Shown: one piece after another, positions 17,655 through 26,193 of the stretch
Layout: each line of letters opens with the position of its first letter
How positions within the stretch are numbered: position 1 is the stretch's first letter
DNA from: Paraburkholderia sp. ZP32-5
GTDB taxonomy: Bacteria > Pseudomonadota > Gammaproteobacteria > Burkholderiales > Burkholderiaceae
Direction of reading: 5' to 3'
NCBI RefSeq assembly: GCF_021390495.1
Contig: NZ_JAJEJP010000002.1
Location: 1,674,001-1,738,000 of the forward strand
DNA: 64,000 bases
The notes under the pieces: generated by a model
Database searches by the model: none
Told to the model about the DNA's origin: nothing
Seen by the model: only the letters and a program-made list of their open reading frames with translations
Position numbers and translations under genes: made by a program

Positions 17655-18227
17655 TCATGACGAACCCTTCATCTGGCCGGCGAGTTGCTGCGCCATCTCG
17701 AGGTGATGTTTGATGATCGGCAATGCCTGCTTTGCCGCGGCCTTCAACTGCGCGTCGGTACCGCTTTCGCTTTGCTGCTGGAACAGATCGACCGCGCGCT
17801 GATGCGCTTCCACCCCCACCTGCTCCACATAGGCCTGATCGAACGCAGTGCCCTTCAACGTCTGCAGCTTGCCGACCAACGCGGAGTCCGCTGAAGGCGT
17901 CGGCTTAAAGCCCTTCTTCGACACCAGCTCGGCCATGCCGTGAGACAGCTTCGTGTGGTCCTTGATCATCTGCTGCGCGAATTTCTTCACGTGCGGATCC
18001 TGCGAGTTTTTCAGCGCGATCTTGCTGGCGGCGATTTCGGTTGCATCGGACTTCGACGCTTCCAGCACGAACTGCTGATCCGCCGGCGACAGCTTCGTCT
18101 CATGGGCCGGCGCGGCACTCGCAGGGGCATCGCTCGCCTGCGCGCGGGCGCTGTCGATCGCCGCGGCGCTCAGCCCGAAAGCGGCTAGCGCTGCAGTCAA
18201 TACTTGTAGGGAATACCGGAATTTCAT
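17655..18227 (-). CDS. DUF4142 exported protein
   Basis: Periplasmic protein of 190 residues. It has a signal peptide (MKFRYSLQVLTAALAAFGLS...ARAQ) and a DUF4142 domain, a ferritin-like helical fold with the pattern FVLEASKSDATEIAASKIAL, HVKKFAQQMIKDHTKLS and KQALPIIKHHLEMAQQLAGQ. Such proteins are frequent in stress- and desiccation-related clusters; biochemical function is unknown. Its 3' end is next to, or overlaps, the DUF1488 gene. Confidence 0.88.
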   Translation of the reverse strand: MKFRYSLQVLTAALAAFGLSAAAIDSARAQASDAPASAAPAHETKLSPADQQFVLEASKSDATEIAASKIALKNSQDPHVKKFAQQMIKDHTKLSHGMAELVSKKGFKPTPSADSALVGKLQTLKGTAFDQAYVEQVGVEAHQRAVDLFQQQSESGTDAQLKAAAKQALPIIKHHLEMAQQLAGQMKGSS

Positions 18228-18323
18228 GCATTTTCTCCCTGTTGATCCCTGTCGATTCAGCGCGACGTCAGCGCTCGGAAAGCGTCGGCGCGCCGCGCCG
18301 GATCCACCACTTCACCACTGCTT

Positions 18324-18875
18324 CTATGCCGCCTTGCGTTTGCCCAGTTGCGCAATCAAGGTCTTGTTGAAAGCGGGAATGTCGTCGGGCTTGCGGCTCG
18401 AAATCAGATTGCCGTCCTCGACCACTTCCTGATCCACCCATGTGCCGCCCGCGTTGCGGATGTCATCCTGCAGGCTGGGCCAGCTCGTCACCGTGCGTCC
18501 CTTGATGATCCCCGCCGATACCGGCAGCCACGTGCCGTGGCAGATCACCGCGATCGGCTTCTTCGCATTGTTCGCGGCCTGCACGAAAGCCTGCGCGCGC
18601 GGCAGCAGACGAATCGCATCGCCATTGACGACGCCGCCGGGCAGCACGACCGCGTCGTAGTCGTCGGGGTTCGCCTGATCGAAGGTCGTGTCGACCGCGA
18701 CCGCGTCACCCTTGTCGACGTGTTTGAAGCCCTGGATTTTGCCGGGCTTCGCCGAAATCACGTGCACGGTGGCACCCGCGTCGGCGAGCGCGCGTTTCGG
18801 CTCGACCAGTTCGGCCTGCTCGAAGCCATCCATCGCCAGTACTGCCACCTTGTAGCCGTTCAGTGCATCAGTCAT
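18324..18875 (-). CDS. DJ-1/PfpI-family protein (type 1 glutamine amidotransferase-like)
   Basis: Protein of 183 residues from MTDALNGYKVAVLAMDGFEQ; the ATG at 18875 follows AGGAGAG. The PfpI fold is seen in VVLPGGVVNGDAIRLLP and in the nucleophile elbow AVICHGTWLPVSAG, with the reactive Cys and adjacent His. Members include stress-induced glyoxalases, deglycases and peptidases (YhbO, PfpI). Its place among other stress genes fits a protective role, but activity cannot be assigned. Confidence 0.87.
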   Translation of the reverse strand: MTDALNGYKVAVLAMDGFEQAELVEPKRALADAGATVHVISAKPGKIQGFKHVDKGDAVAVDTTFDQANPDDYDAVVLPGGVVNGDAIRLLPRAQAFVQAANNAKKPIAVICHGTWLPVSAGIIKGRTVTSWPSLQDDIRNAGGTWVDQEVVEDGNLISSRKPDDIPAFNKTLIAQLGKRKAA

Positions 18876-19126
18876 GCGTACTCTCCTTCGTGCGCTTCGC
18901 GCGGCGGCGCGTGGGCGTTGCTGTTGCCTTTGCCTTTGCTTGTCGCTTGTCATGGGTAGGCATGGCATAAGCAGGGCGCGGCGCCGTTAAAACGGTGGTC
19001 AGCAAAACACGTGCCTATCTGTGCGTGCCCTACGCCCAGCGTGTGCACGGTGTTTCACCGGGTTGGATTGGTCGAAATGCGGCTTTCCCGCGTTCGTCGT
19101 CTCTACTGCTTCGCTTATGAGCCGGC

Positions 19127-19471
19127 TCAGGCGCCGCTTTCGTCTTCGCTCGAAAGGTCTTCGCCGGGCGGCACGCGCGGATCGACCACGTGGTCCGTAT
19201 CGATGTCGCGGTCCGGTTCCAGCGTCGAATCGCCATCGGCCGATGCGCGCTCGCCGGTGCCGGCGCGGTCGGTGTCGCTGCCGAGTTCGGAGTCGCCGGT
19301 TTCGAGTGCGTGATTGTCGAGTTCCGAATCGACATCGAATTCGTGACGCTTCGCGCCGGCGACATCGCTGCCGCTGTCGGACGAATCGCTGGGGCCGAGC
19401 GCGCCGGTCGTGCCGGCCGTCTGCTTGACGATGTGCTGCGGCTCTTCATCGGGATTCAATGTGCTGCTCAT
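19127..19471 (-). CDS. Acidic, disordered hypothetical protein
   Basis: Protein of 114 residues, strongly acidic and rich in Ser, Asp, Glu, Gly and Thr, with no hydrophobic core (for example TLEPDRDIDTDHVVDPRVPP). It is probably intrinsically disordered, like hydrophilin or stress-protective proteins. The start ATG at 19471 is preceded by GGGAGC. It is divergent from the topoisomerase IB gene. The family was not recognised; real coding is supported by the consistent acidic composition and the setting. Confidence 0.6.
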   Translation of the reverse strand: MSSTLNPDEEPQHIVKQTAGTTGALGPSDSSDSGSDVAGAKRHEFDVDSELDNHALETGDSELGSDTDRAGTGERASADGDSTLEPDRDIDTDHVVDPRVPPGEDLSSEDESGA

Positions 19472-19676
19472 GGAAGCTCCCTGTTCGGTTGATCACCATC
19501 ACGGTGGCGCAAGGACCGTTCCGCTGGGTGTATTCGATGGCTGCGCAACGACGTTGCACCGGCAGCGCATCGACGCCCCATTGGCATCCCACTTGCTTCC
19601 CGCCGATCCATCACCGCGCGCTCGCCTTGTGCGGGCTGACGCGAACCGAACAGGCTTGAAACTTCTACCTGCAACG

Positions 19677-21002
19677 ATGGCCACAGCAACGCATTCCACC
19701 GGCGCGACCAGCGCATCGCGCAGCCCCGCCATGACGAACGGCACGCCACCTCCGGCGCCGATGCCAGCGGGTCTGCGCCATGCCGACGACACCCGACCCG
19801 GCTACACACGCAAGCGCGGAAAGGAAAAGGACGGCTTCGTCTATTTCGACGCGAACGGCAAGCGCATCGTCGATGCGGACGAAATTCAACGCATCAACGC
19901 GCTGGCGATTCCGCCCGCCTACGAGGACGTATGGATCTGCGCCGATCCGCGCGGCCATCTGCAGGCGACCGGCCGCGATGCGCGCGGCCGCAAGCAGTAC
20001 CGCTATCACCCGCGCTGGCGCGAAACGCGCGATGCCGACAAGTACGAGCGCATGGCCGAATTCGGCCGCGCGTTGCCGAGGATTCGCGCCCGTGTCGCGC
20101 GCGATCTGAAACTGCCGGGCATGCCGGCCGACAAGGTCGTCGCGACGATCGTGCAGTTGCTCGACACGACGCTGGTACGCATCGGCAACGCAGAATACGC
20201 ACGCGACAACCAGTCGTACGGACTGACGACGCTGCGCAAGAAGCATGTGAAGATCGAAGCCGGCCAGTTGCGCTTCCGGTTTCGCGGCAAAAGCGGCATC
20301 GAACACGACGTGACGATCGACAATCCGCGCATCATGCGTATCGTGCGGCGCTGCGCGGAATTGCCGGGACACGACCTGTTCCAGTATCTCGACGACGACG
20401 GCATGCGCCACACGGTCGGCTCGGCCGATATCAACGACTACCTGCGGCGCGCGAGCGGCGCGGATTTCACCGCGAAGGACTACCGCACGTGGGCCGGCAG
20501 CGTGTATGCGCTCGCCGCGCTGCGGCGCCTGATGTGCGAGAGCGCCGCGCAGGCGCGCCGTCATCTCGTCGCGACGGTGAAGGACGTCGCGGCGTTGCTG
20601 CGCAATACGCCCGCGGTATGCCGGCGCTGCTATATCCACCCGGCGATCATCCGTGCGTTCGAGGCCGATGAACTGCAGAGCCTCGTGCCTCATCCGTCAC
20701 GCCGCGGCCTGAAGGTCGACGAAGTCGCGTTGGCGGCGCTGCTCGCGCAGGCGGAAAAACGCGCGGCGAAACTCGCACGCGAAGCGGGTGCGAAAGGCCG
20801 CAAGACCCGCAAGTCGTCGATCGACGACAGCATCGATGGCGCGTTGACCAGCTTGCTGAAGAAATCGCGCGCGGTGCGGAAGAAAGCTGCCGGCGCGAAA
20901 GAGAACGGCACTACGCGACGCGCGCGGAGCGCTGCCGGTGCTCGCTCGCGCGATGTTGCGCGGGCGGTGAGCGCGGAGGCGAAGTCCGCCGTTCAGCGGT
21001 AG
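19677..21002 (+). CDS. DNA topoisomerase IB
   Basis: Bacterial eukaryotic-like type IB topoisomerase of about 441 residues, which relaxes supercoils through a 3'-phosphotyrosine link. The N-terminal domain includes RKRGKEKDGFVYFDANGKRI and ALAIPPAYEDVWICADP; the catalytic domain shows DNQSYGLTTLRKKHVKI, a KDYRTWAGSVYALAAL segment with the active Arg, and the Tyr in CRRCYIHPAIIRAFE. A Lys/Ala-rich basic tail follows. The ATG at 19677 is the most likely start; the frame remains open upstream, so a longer start is possible. In Burkholderia this enzyme is not essential and often lies in stress or accessory clusters. Confidence 0.9.
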   Translation: MATATHSTGATSASRSPAMTNGTPPPAPMPAGLRHADDTRPGYTRKRGKEKDGFVYFDANGKRIVDADEIQRINALAIPPAYEDVWICADPRGHLQATGRDARGRKQYRYHPRWRETRDADKYERMAEFGRALPRIRARVARDLKLPGMPADKVVATIVQLLDTTLVRIGNAEYARDNQSYGLTTLRKKHVKIEAGQLRFRFRGKSGIEHDVTIDNPRIMRIVRRCAELPGHDLFQYLDDDGMRHTVGSADINDYLRRASGADFTAKDYRTWAGSVYALAALRRLMCESAAQARRHLVATVKDVAALLRNTPAVCRRCYIHPAIIRAFEADELQSLVPHPSRRGLKVDEVALAALLAQAEKRAAKLAREAGAKGRKTRKSSIDDSIDGALTSLLKKSRAVRKKAAGAKENGTTRRARSAAGARSRDVARAVSAEAKSAVQR

Positions 21003-21160
21003 CGCTGGGAATGCGATGCATGGGCGCGATACGACCGCGATACGTCTGCGTGCTACGACACGCGTAGCGACCTTCGTTGCGATACCCGCGGTTCGGGGAG
21101 CGACGGCTGTCACACGCTCGCGAATCATTCGCGGCCTTCGGCTTCGTTCACGGCATTCGC

Positions 21161-21457
21161 TCAGACTTCTTCCTCGAACGCAGCCATCACGAGCCACACG
21201 TCGCGCTCGCCGTCGCGTATCTCCGCCGCGAGCGCGTAAGCATCGCGGGGACTGCATACGCTCGCCAATGCGTCATGCGCGATTTCGCCGTTGTCGAATA
21301 CACGCTCCGACAGCGGCCTCACTTCCTGCTTGCCCTCGAACATCCGCTGTTGCTTGCGATACACGAGCGTCTCGGATTTCCAGTGACGAAAACATTCACG
21401 CACGTGTGCAAAATCACCACCACAGACATTCGCCTGGTAATGCACTTTTTTCACCAC
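21161..21457 (-). CDS. Conserved-looking small hypothetical protein
   Basis: About 98 residues from tandem GTG codons at 21457/21454, preceded by CGGGAGA. The sequence has balanced composition, unlike shadow frames: VVKKVHYQANVCGGDFAHVR, CFRHWKSETLVYRKQQRMFE and VWLVMAAFEEEV. No family was recognised. It lies on the strand opposite the topoisomerase gene and upstream of nothing obvious; real coding is likely but not certain. Confidence 0.5.
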   Translation of the reverse strand: MVKKVHYQANVCGGDFAHVRECFRHWKSETLVYRKQQRMFEGKQEVRPLSERVFDNGEIAHDALASVCSPRDAYALAAEIRDGERDVWLVMAAFEEEV

Positions 21458-21560
21458 AATCAATCTCCCGCGATGCAGGCGTGGGCCGCCGCGACGATGC
21501 GCACGGCAACGAAGCATCGTTGCCGCATCGCCTGGGGCCACTCCCTGCATCGATCCAGCG

Positions 21561-21866
21561 CTACTGCCCCTTCGTGTCGCTGCTCGCGTTCGCGCCGGGC
21601 ATATTCGTCGAATCATTCATCGGCTTCTTCTTCGACTTCGACATGGGATGCTGCTTCATCGTCGAGCCCGAACCCGCGGCCGCACCGGCTGCGTTCGATG
21701 ACGGCTCGTTGCCGGCGGTAGGTGCCGCGGTCGCCGCGCCGTGCGCGTTGCCCGAGCCGGTGCCGCCATTGCCGTTACCGCCGCCGGTCTGCGCAAGCGC
21801 CGCACCTGATGCTGCCGAAGCGATGAGACACGCCGCGAGCAGCCACGTCTTTGGATAGGGGTGCAT
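21561..21866 (-). CDS. Exported Gly/Ser/Asn-rich hypothetical protein
   Basis: 101 residues from MHPYPKTWLLAACLIASAAS at 21866, with AGGGAGAA before the ATG. A signal peptide ends around ALAQ; the mature part is low-complexity, with a Gly/Asn run, an Ala-rich centre and a Lys-rich tail (KQHPMSKSKKKPMND). Similar short periplasmic proteins are frequent in Burkholderia; no function is known. It is divergent from the PRC-barrel gene. Confidence 0.6.
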   Translation of the reverse strand: MHPYPKTWLLAACLIASAASGAALAQTGGGNGNGGTGSGNAHGAATAAPTAGNEPSSNAAGAAAGSGSTMKQHPMSKSKKKPMNDSTNMPGANASSDTKGQ

Positions 21867-22232
21867 CGATATTCTCCCTGGTGTACGCACGATCATCTAC
21901 GCGCGAGTTGACTTCGCAGTTCCGCACTGCCGTCAGTGAAGTTCGAGCAAGGCCTATGCCGCGCTGCACGTGCGCGGCATGTCCCGCGGCATGTCCAATA
22001 CCCTGGCACTGCGGGGCTATGGCTCGCACGCGCCCCCCTATTTGCAGTAGTCGCGACGAAAAAATTTCAAACGGCCTTGCATGCGTGCACATTCCGATCG
22101 CCTCCGTCAAAAATCCGTTGCCCGTTGCACAACGAACGCACGACATGCACAGCACATTAGCTATCCGGAACAATCGAAGGAACGGCCGTTGCTCAAACGT
22201 CGATACCCCTAACCTTTGACAGGAGTCACATC
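21867..22232. other. Divergent intergenic region before the PRC-barrel gene
   Basis: 366 bases between divergent genes. No gene is seen. The part nearest the PRC-barrel gene is more AT-rich, and a ribosome site GACAGGAGTCAC precedes its ATG. No palindrome strong enough to call an operator was noticed. Confidence 0.4.
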
Positions 22233-22739
22233 ATGGTCAACCCGACCCAGACGCAAGGCGCGAACATCGTCGGCAAGGGCAGCGCAACCGCGGAAGGCCC
22301 CGGCCCGGATGTGATGGCCGCGGACACGCTCGACGGCAACAAGGTGATCAGCAGCGACGGCGAGGACATCGGCAAGGTCAAGGACATCATGCTCGACGTC
22401 CGCTCGGGCCGCATCGCTTATGCGGTGTTGTCGAGCGGCGGCTTCCTCGGCATCGGCGACAAACTGCTCGCCATTCCATGGCATGCGCTGACGCTGGATA
22501 CGGAGCAGAAATGCTTCGTGCTGAATATGACGGCCGAGCGCGTGAAAAATGCTCCGGGCTTCGACAAGGATCACTGGCCGTCGATGGCGGATCAGACGTG
22601 GGCCACCTCCGTGCATCAGTACTACGGCAGCGAACCGTACTGGGGCGACGATGTGTATAGAGGCCGCGACGACCTCGGCGCCGGCGCGATTGCCCCAGGA
22701 TCGTCGGATGCGCCCGAGGCCGGTGGCTTGAAGCTGTGA
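22233..22739 (+). CDS. PRC-barrel domain protein
   Basis: Cytoplasmic protein of 168 residues with a PRC-barrel from about residue 30 (ADTLDGNKVISSDGEDIGKV, IMLDVRSGRIAYAVLSSGGF, DKLLAIPWHALTL). PRC-barrels of this kind occur in stress proteins and bind RNA or partner proteins; function here is unknown. The C-terminal 60 residues are acidic and Gly-rich. The next gene starts about 90 bases downstream on the same strand, so they are probably co-transcribed. Confidence 0.87.
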   Translation: MVNPTQTQGANIVGKGSATAEGPGPDVMAADTLDGNKVISSDGEDIGKVKDIMLDVRSGRIAYAVLSSGGFLGIGDKLLAIPWHALTLDTEQKCFVLNMTAERVKNAPGFDKDHWPSMADQTWATSVHQYYGSEPYWGDDVYRGRDDLGAGAIAPGSSDAPEAGGLKL

Positions 22740-22831
22740 TTTCGCCCACCTTTCGCCCACAGATCCGCGCCGCCGCTGAGGAAAGCGGCAGCGCGGCAAC
22801 GCGAAAACCCGTCAACTCTGGAGACGACACG

Positions 22832-23245
22832 ATGGCCACCCGTAAGCGCAGTAGCAAATCGAAGCGCCCGGTTTCGCGGGGCAAATCGGGACGGCCACCG
22901 CGTCAGCGTCATGCTCAGGCACACGCCGCTCATCGCGCGAAAACCGCGAAATCGGGCGGCTCGCACAGCGGGCAAAAATGGTCGCATTACGTGATGGAAA
23001 CAAGCGACGCGATGGACATTCAGAAAGATATTTTCAAAACCGGCACCGCGGAATCGATCGCGCAATCGTTGAAGCGTTCGTCGAGCACGAGCCGCCGTCG
23101 TAAAGGCACGCCGTTTCAATCGGCGATGTCGATGTTGAATTTTTATATCAACCGCGCCGGCAGGAATCTGCCGAAGGAGCGTCGTGATACGCTGCAGCGG
23201 GCCAAGCGTGAGTTGCGGGAGGCGTTTGGGCGTGGGCCTCGGTGA
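22832..23245 (+). CDS. DUF3175 family basic protein
   Basis: 137 residues starting MATRKRSSKSKRPVSRGKSG after a CTGGAGACG ribosome site. A Lys/Arg/His-rich N-terminal tail of about 45 residues precedes the DUF3175 core (QKWSHYVMETSDAMDIQKDI, AESIAQSLKRSSSTSRRRKG, AMSMLNFYINRAGRNLPKER). The function is unknown; the basic tail suggests nucleic-acid binding. It follows the PRC-barrel gene and closes the stress-type cluster. Confidence 0.85.
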   Translation: MATRKRSSKSKRPVSRGKSGRPPRQRHAQAHAAHRAKTAKSGGSHSGQKWSHYVMETSDAMDIQKDIFKTGTAESIAQSLKRSSSTSRRRKGTPFQSAMSMLNFYINRAGRNLPKERRDTLQRAKRELREAFGRGPR

Positions 23246-23405
23246 GGGTGGCGCGACAGCTTCAACGCTTCAAATACCTTGAAACCCATCACCGCATGAA
23301 CCCGGCCAAAACCGGGTCCATGCATTTCTACGCGACGCAAAACCGCGCTCCAAGCGACCGAACACGCTCGCGAACACGGCATGAAGCAATCAACCAAACC
23401 CAACC

Positions 23406-24554
23406 TCAAACCCCACTCCCCCCCACCGTACGCTGACTCTTCCACTGCCCCTGCTGCACCTCGAACAACGTATAAGGCGGCTTGATCAGATCCCCATGCG
23501 GGTCGAACGCGATCTTCCCCGTCACCCCCGTCACGTTCACCTTCGGGAAAGCCGCGACGATCTTCGCGCGATCGAGCGAGTCCGCGCTCTGGATCGCCGC
23601 GATCATCGCCAGCGCCGCGTCATACGCGAACGGCGCGTACAGCTCGACATCCTGGTTGAAGCGCGCCTTGTAGCGCTTGCCGAACTCCTGCGCGGAGGGC
23701 AGCTTGTCGAGCGCCGGCCCCGGTTCGAGATCGCGCGTGCCCTCGCCCGCGTTGCCCGCGATCTGCAGGAACGCATTGCTCTTTAACGCGCCCGCGCCGA
23801 ACAGCTGCGCCGGCATGCCGAGCGAGCGCATCTGCTTGACCAGCATCGCGCCCTGTTCGTCGAGCCCGCCGAAGAAAATCAGGTCGACGTTCTTCTGCTT
23901 CAGCGAAGTCAGGATCGCGCGCAGATCGACGGCCTTGTCGTTGGTGAATTCGCGATCGACGACATTACCGTTCGCCTGCTTCGCGCCTTTCTCGAACGCA
24001 TCCGCGAGACCCTGGCCGAACGCGGTGCGATCGTCGATGATGCCGATGCGCTTCGCCTTCAACTGCTGCACCGCGAACTCGCCCGCGATCACACCGCCCA
24101 CGCCGTCATGGCCCATCGTGCGAAACACGTTCGTGAAACCTTGCGCGGTCAGAGCGGGATTGGTCGAGCCCGGCGTGATCATCGCGACGTTCGCGCTGTG
24201 ATACACGGCCGAGGCCGGAATGCTGCAGCCGGAGTTGTAATGGCCGATCACGCCGACCACGCCGTCGTCGACCAGCTTCTGCGCGACCTGAATCGCGATG
24301 CGCGGGTCGGCCTGATCGTCCTGCACGTCGAGCACGTACTTGACGGGTTTGCCGCCGATCATCGGATGCTTCGCGTTGGCTTCGTCGATCGCGAGCTGCG
24401 CACCATTCTGCAGATCCTTGCCGACCCGCGCGACCGGTCCGGTCAGCGGTCCGACAAAACCGATCTTGACGATTTGCGGCTCGGCGCCGTACGACGGCGC
24501 ATGCGCGCACAAGACCCCAAGGGCGAGTGCGACAACCAGATTTCTGCGTTTCAT
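23406..24554 (-). CDS. Branched-chain/amino-acid ABC transporter substrate-binding protein (LivJ-like)
   Basis: Periplasmic binding protein of 382 residues with a signal peptide (MKRRNLVVALALGVLCAHAP...YGA) and the type I periplasmic fold of the Leu/Ile/Val family: VKIGFVGPLTGPVARVGKDL, GVIGHYNSGCSIPASAVYHS and VDLIFFGGLDEQGAM. It binds an amino acid for an ABC importer. No permease or ATPase gene is adjacent, so it is an orphan. It lies 35 bases downstream of a D-amino-acid dehydrogenase gene on the same strand, probably in one operon, which suggests a ligand such as a D-amino acid (inference). Confidence 0.9.
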   Translation of the reverse strand: MKRRNLVVALALGVLCAHAPSYGAEPQIVKIGFVGPLTGPVARVGKDLQNGAQLAIDEANAKHPMIGGKPVKYVLDVQDDQADPRIAIQVAQKLVDDGVVGVIGHYNSGCSIPASAVYHSANVAMITPGSTNPALTAQGFTNVFRTMGHDGVGGVIAGEFAVQQLKAKRIGIIDDRTAFGQGLADAFEKGAKQANGNVVDREFTNDKAVDLRAILTSLKQKNVDLIFFGGLDEQGAMLVKQMRSLGMPAQLFGAGALKSNAFLQIAGNAGEGTRDLEPGPALDKLPSAQEFGKRYKARFNQDVELYAPFAYDAALAMIAAIQSADSLDRAKIVAAFPKVNVTGVTGKIAFDPHGDLIKPPYTLFEVQQGQWKSQRTVGGSGV

Positions 24555-24589
24555 GATGTCCGTCCTCTTCCGAGCAGAAGTTGCGGTGG

Positions 24590-25822
24590 TTAAAAACGAC
24601 GCGGGCTATAAGGCGCGAGATCGACTGGCGGCACGCGCCCCGCCACCAGATCGGCGACGACGCTGCCCGTCACGCCGCCCAGCGTGACGCCCAGATGCTG
24701 ATGTCCGAATGCATAGACGACGCGCGGCGACGCGCTCGACGCTCCGACGACCGGCAGGCCGTCGGGCAGGCTCGGCCGGAACCCGAGCCATTGGCTGTCC
24801 GGTTGCGGCAATTGCGGCAGCGCGCGTTGCGCGGAGCGCGTGATCAGATCCAGCAGCGCCGCGTTGCGCTGTGTGCCATAGCCGCCGAGTTCGACCGTGC
24901 CCGCCGCGCGGATGCCGCCGTCCATCGGCACCATGTAGAAGCCGCGTTCGGCCCAGCCGCACGGCCGCGAAATCAGCGCCGACGTGTCCGGAAAACGCAC
25001 GTGATAGCCGCGCTCGGTATCGAGCGGCACGCGGTCGCCGCATTGGCGCGCGAAGCGCCCCGAAAACGCGCCGGTGCAGACGATCGCCTTTTCCGCGTCG
25101 TACGTGCTCCCAGCTTCGTCGACGATGCGCACGCTCGCGCTGCTCGGCTCCAGCGAGCGAACCGCAATGCGCTCGTGCCTCAGACCACGCGTGAGCAGCG
25201 CTGCGTGCAGCGCCTGCAGAAAACCGCGTGGGTCGCTCAGAAACCAGCTGTCGTTGAACAGCGTGCCGTGCGCGAAGATCGGCGCGAAATTCGGTTCGAG
25301 CGCGGCGATACCCGCGCGGTCGAAGTGCTCGAAGCGCACGCCGAGCGAACGGCGCAACGCGAGCGATGGCTGCGCGGCGTCGAACGACGCCTCGTTCGAA
25401 TACAGGTACAGACATTCGCGTGGCCGCACGAAGCGCGACAGATCATCAGTGGCGAGCATCTCGCGATAGCCGTCGAACGCCCGCGACAGCAGGCTCGCGA
25501 GCGACCGCGCGCTGTGCTCGTAGCGACTCGGCATCGATGCGCACAGAAAGCGCGCGAGCCACGGCGCGAGCTGCGGCAGATAGCGCCAGCGAATCCGCAG
25601 TGGGCTGGTCGGCGAAAACAGGAAGCGCGGCAGATTGCGGAACACGTCCGGGTTGTTCACCGGAATGCAGCCGTAGTTCGCGAACGTGCCGGCGTTGCCG
25701 TATGACGTCGCTTCGCCGGGACCGAGCGCGTCGAACAGCGTGACGCGATGGCCGTCGCGCATCAGCCAGTAGGCGCTCGACAGGCCGACGAAGCCCGCGC
25801 CGAGAACGGCGACTTCGCTCAT
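24590..25822 (-). CDS. FAD-dependent D-amino-acid dehydrogenase (DadA-like)
   Basis: Flavoprotein of 410 residues of the DAO family. The dinucleotide-binding motif is at the N-terminus (VAVLGAGFVGLSSAYWLMRD), and the C-terminal FAD-binding segment is present (PDGLPVVGASSASPRVVYAF, GHQHLGVTLGGVTGSVVADL). DadA-type enzymes oxidise D-amino acids to keto acids, passing electrons to the membrane chain. The ATG at 25822 opens directly on the nucleotide-binding strand. It is divergent from a MocR regulator with repeat operators between them and probably co-transcribed with the binding-protein gene downstream. Confidence 0.88.
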   Translation of the reverse strand: MSEVAVLGAGFVGLSSAYWLMRDGHRVTLFDALGPGEATSYGNAGTFANYGCIPVNNPDVFRNLPRFLFSPTSPLRIRWRYLPQLAPWLARFLCASMPSRYEHSARSLASLLSRAFDGYREMLATDDLSRFVRPRECLYLYSNEASFDAAQPSLALRRSLGVRFEHFDRAGIAALEPNFAPIFAHGTLFNDSWFLSDPRGFLQALHAALLTRGLRHERIAVRSLEPSSASVRIVDEAGSTYDAEKAIVCTGAFSGRFARQCGDRVPLDTERGYHVRFPDTSALISRPCGWAERGFYMVPMDGGIRAAGTVELGGYGTQRNAALLDLITRSAQRALPQLPQPDSQWLGFRPSLPDGLPVVGASSASPRVVYAFGHQHLGVTLGGVTGSVVADLVAGRVPPVDLAPYSPRRF

Positions 25823-26193
25823 GGCCGTGACCCGCAGGCTGAAGGCGAAGGGACCGGAGCTGCGGCGAATGCATCGACCATTGCAAACGTGCTGTGCTGC
25901 TCTGTCACAACCGTGTCCTCCTGTACTACAGTTCGGGGGCGCCTTTTGATGCAGCACCGTACAAAGCCCGCATCAATACTCACACAAAGATTTTTTGTGT
26001 GCAATTAATTTACCTTTGTGTGGACTTAGGGACTTTCCCCGAGCTATCGGCCGCGGCGCTGGAAAATATCTAAACAATCGCTTGCCGAATCGGCTTAAAA
26101 CCGGTTTAGTATCGGCTATGCGAGCACCGTGCAGCGCGCCACACAGCCAGCTTTGTACGGTCGACCACGTTTTTTGTATGGAGATTTACGCTG
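25823..26193. other. Divergent promoter region, dadA-like gene and MocR gene
   Basis: 371 bases, more AT-rich than the coding DNA around it, holding three copies of TTTGTGTG or its complement (listed separately). No gene is seen in it. The MocR start codon GTG at 26194 follows ATGGAGAT. Confidence 0.6.
25981..26022. promoter_or_regulatory. Candidate MocR operator: repeated TTTGTGTG
   Basis: CACACAAA at 25981-25988, TTTGTGTG at 25994-26001 and TTTGTGTG at 26015-26022. The last two are direct repeats whose starts are 21 bases apart, two helical turns. MocR/GabR dimers bind direct repeats on one DNA face. A fourth copy (CACACAAA, 26212-26219) lies at the start of the regulator gene. Confidence 0.5.
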
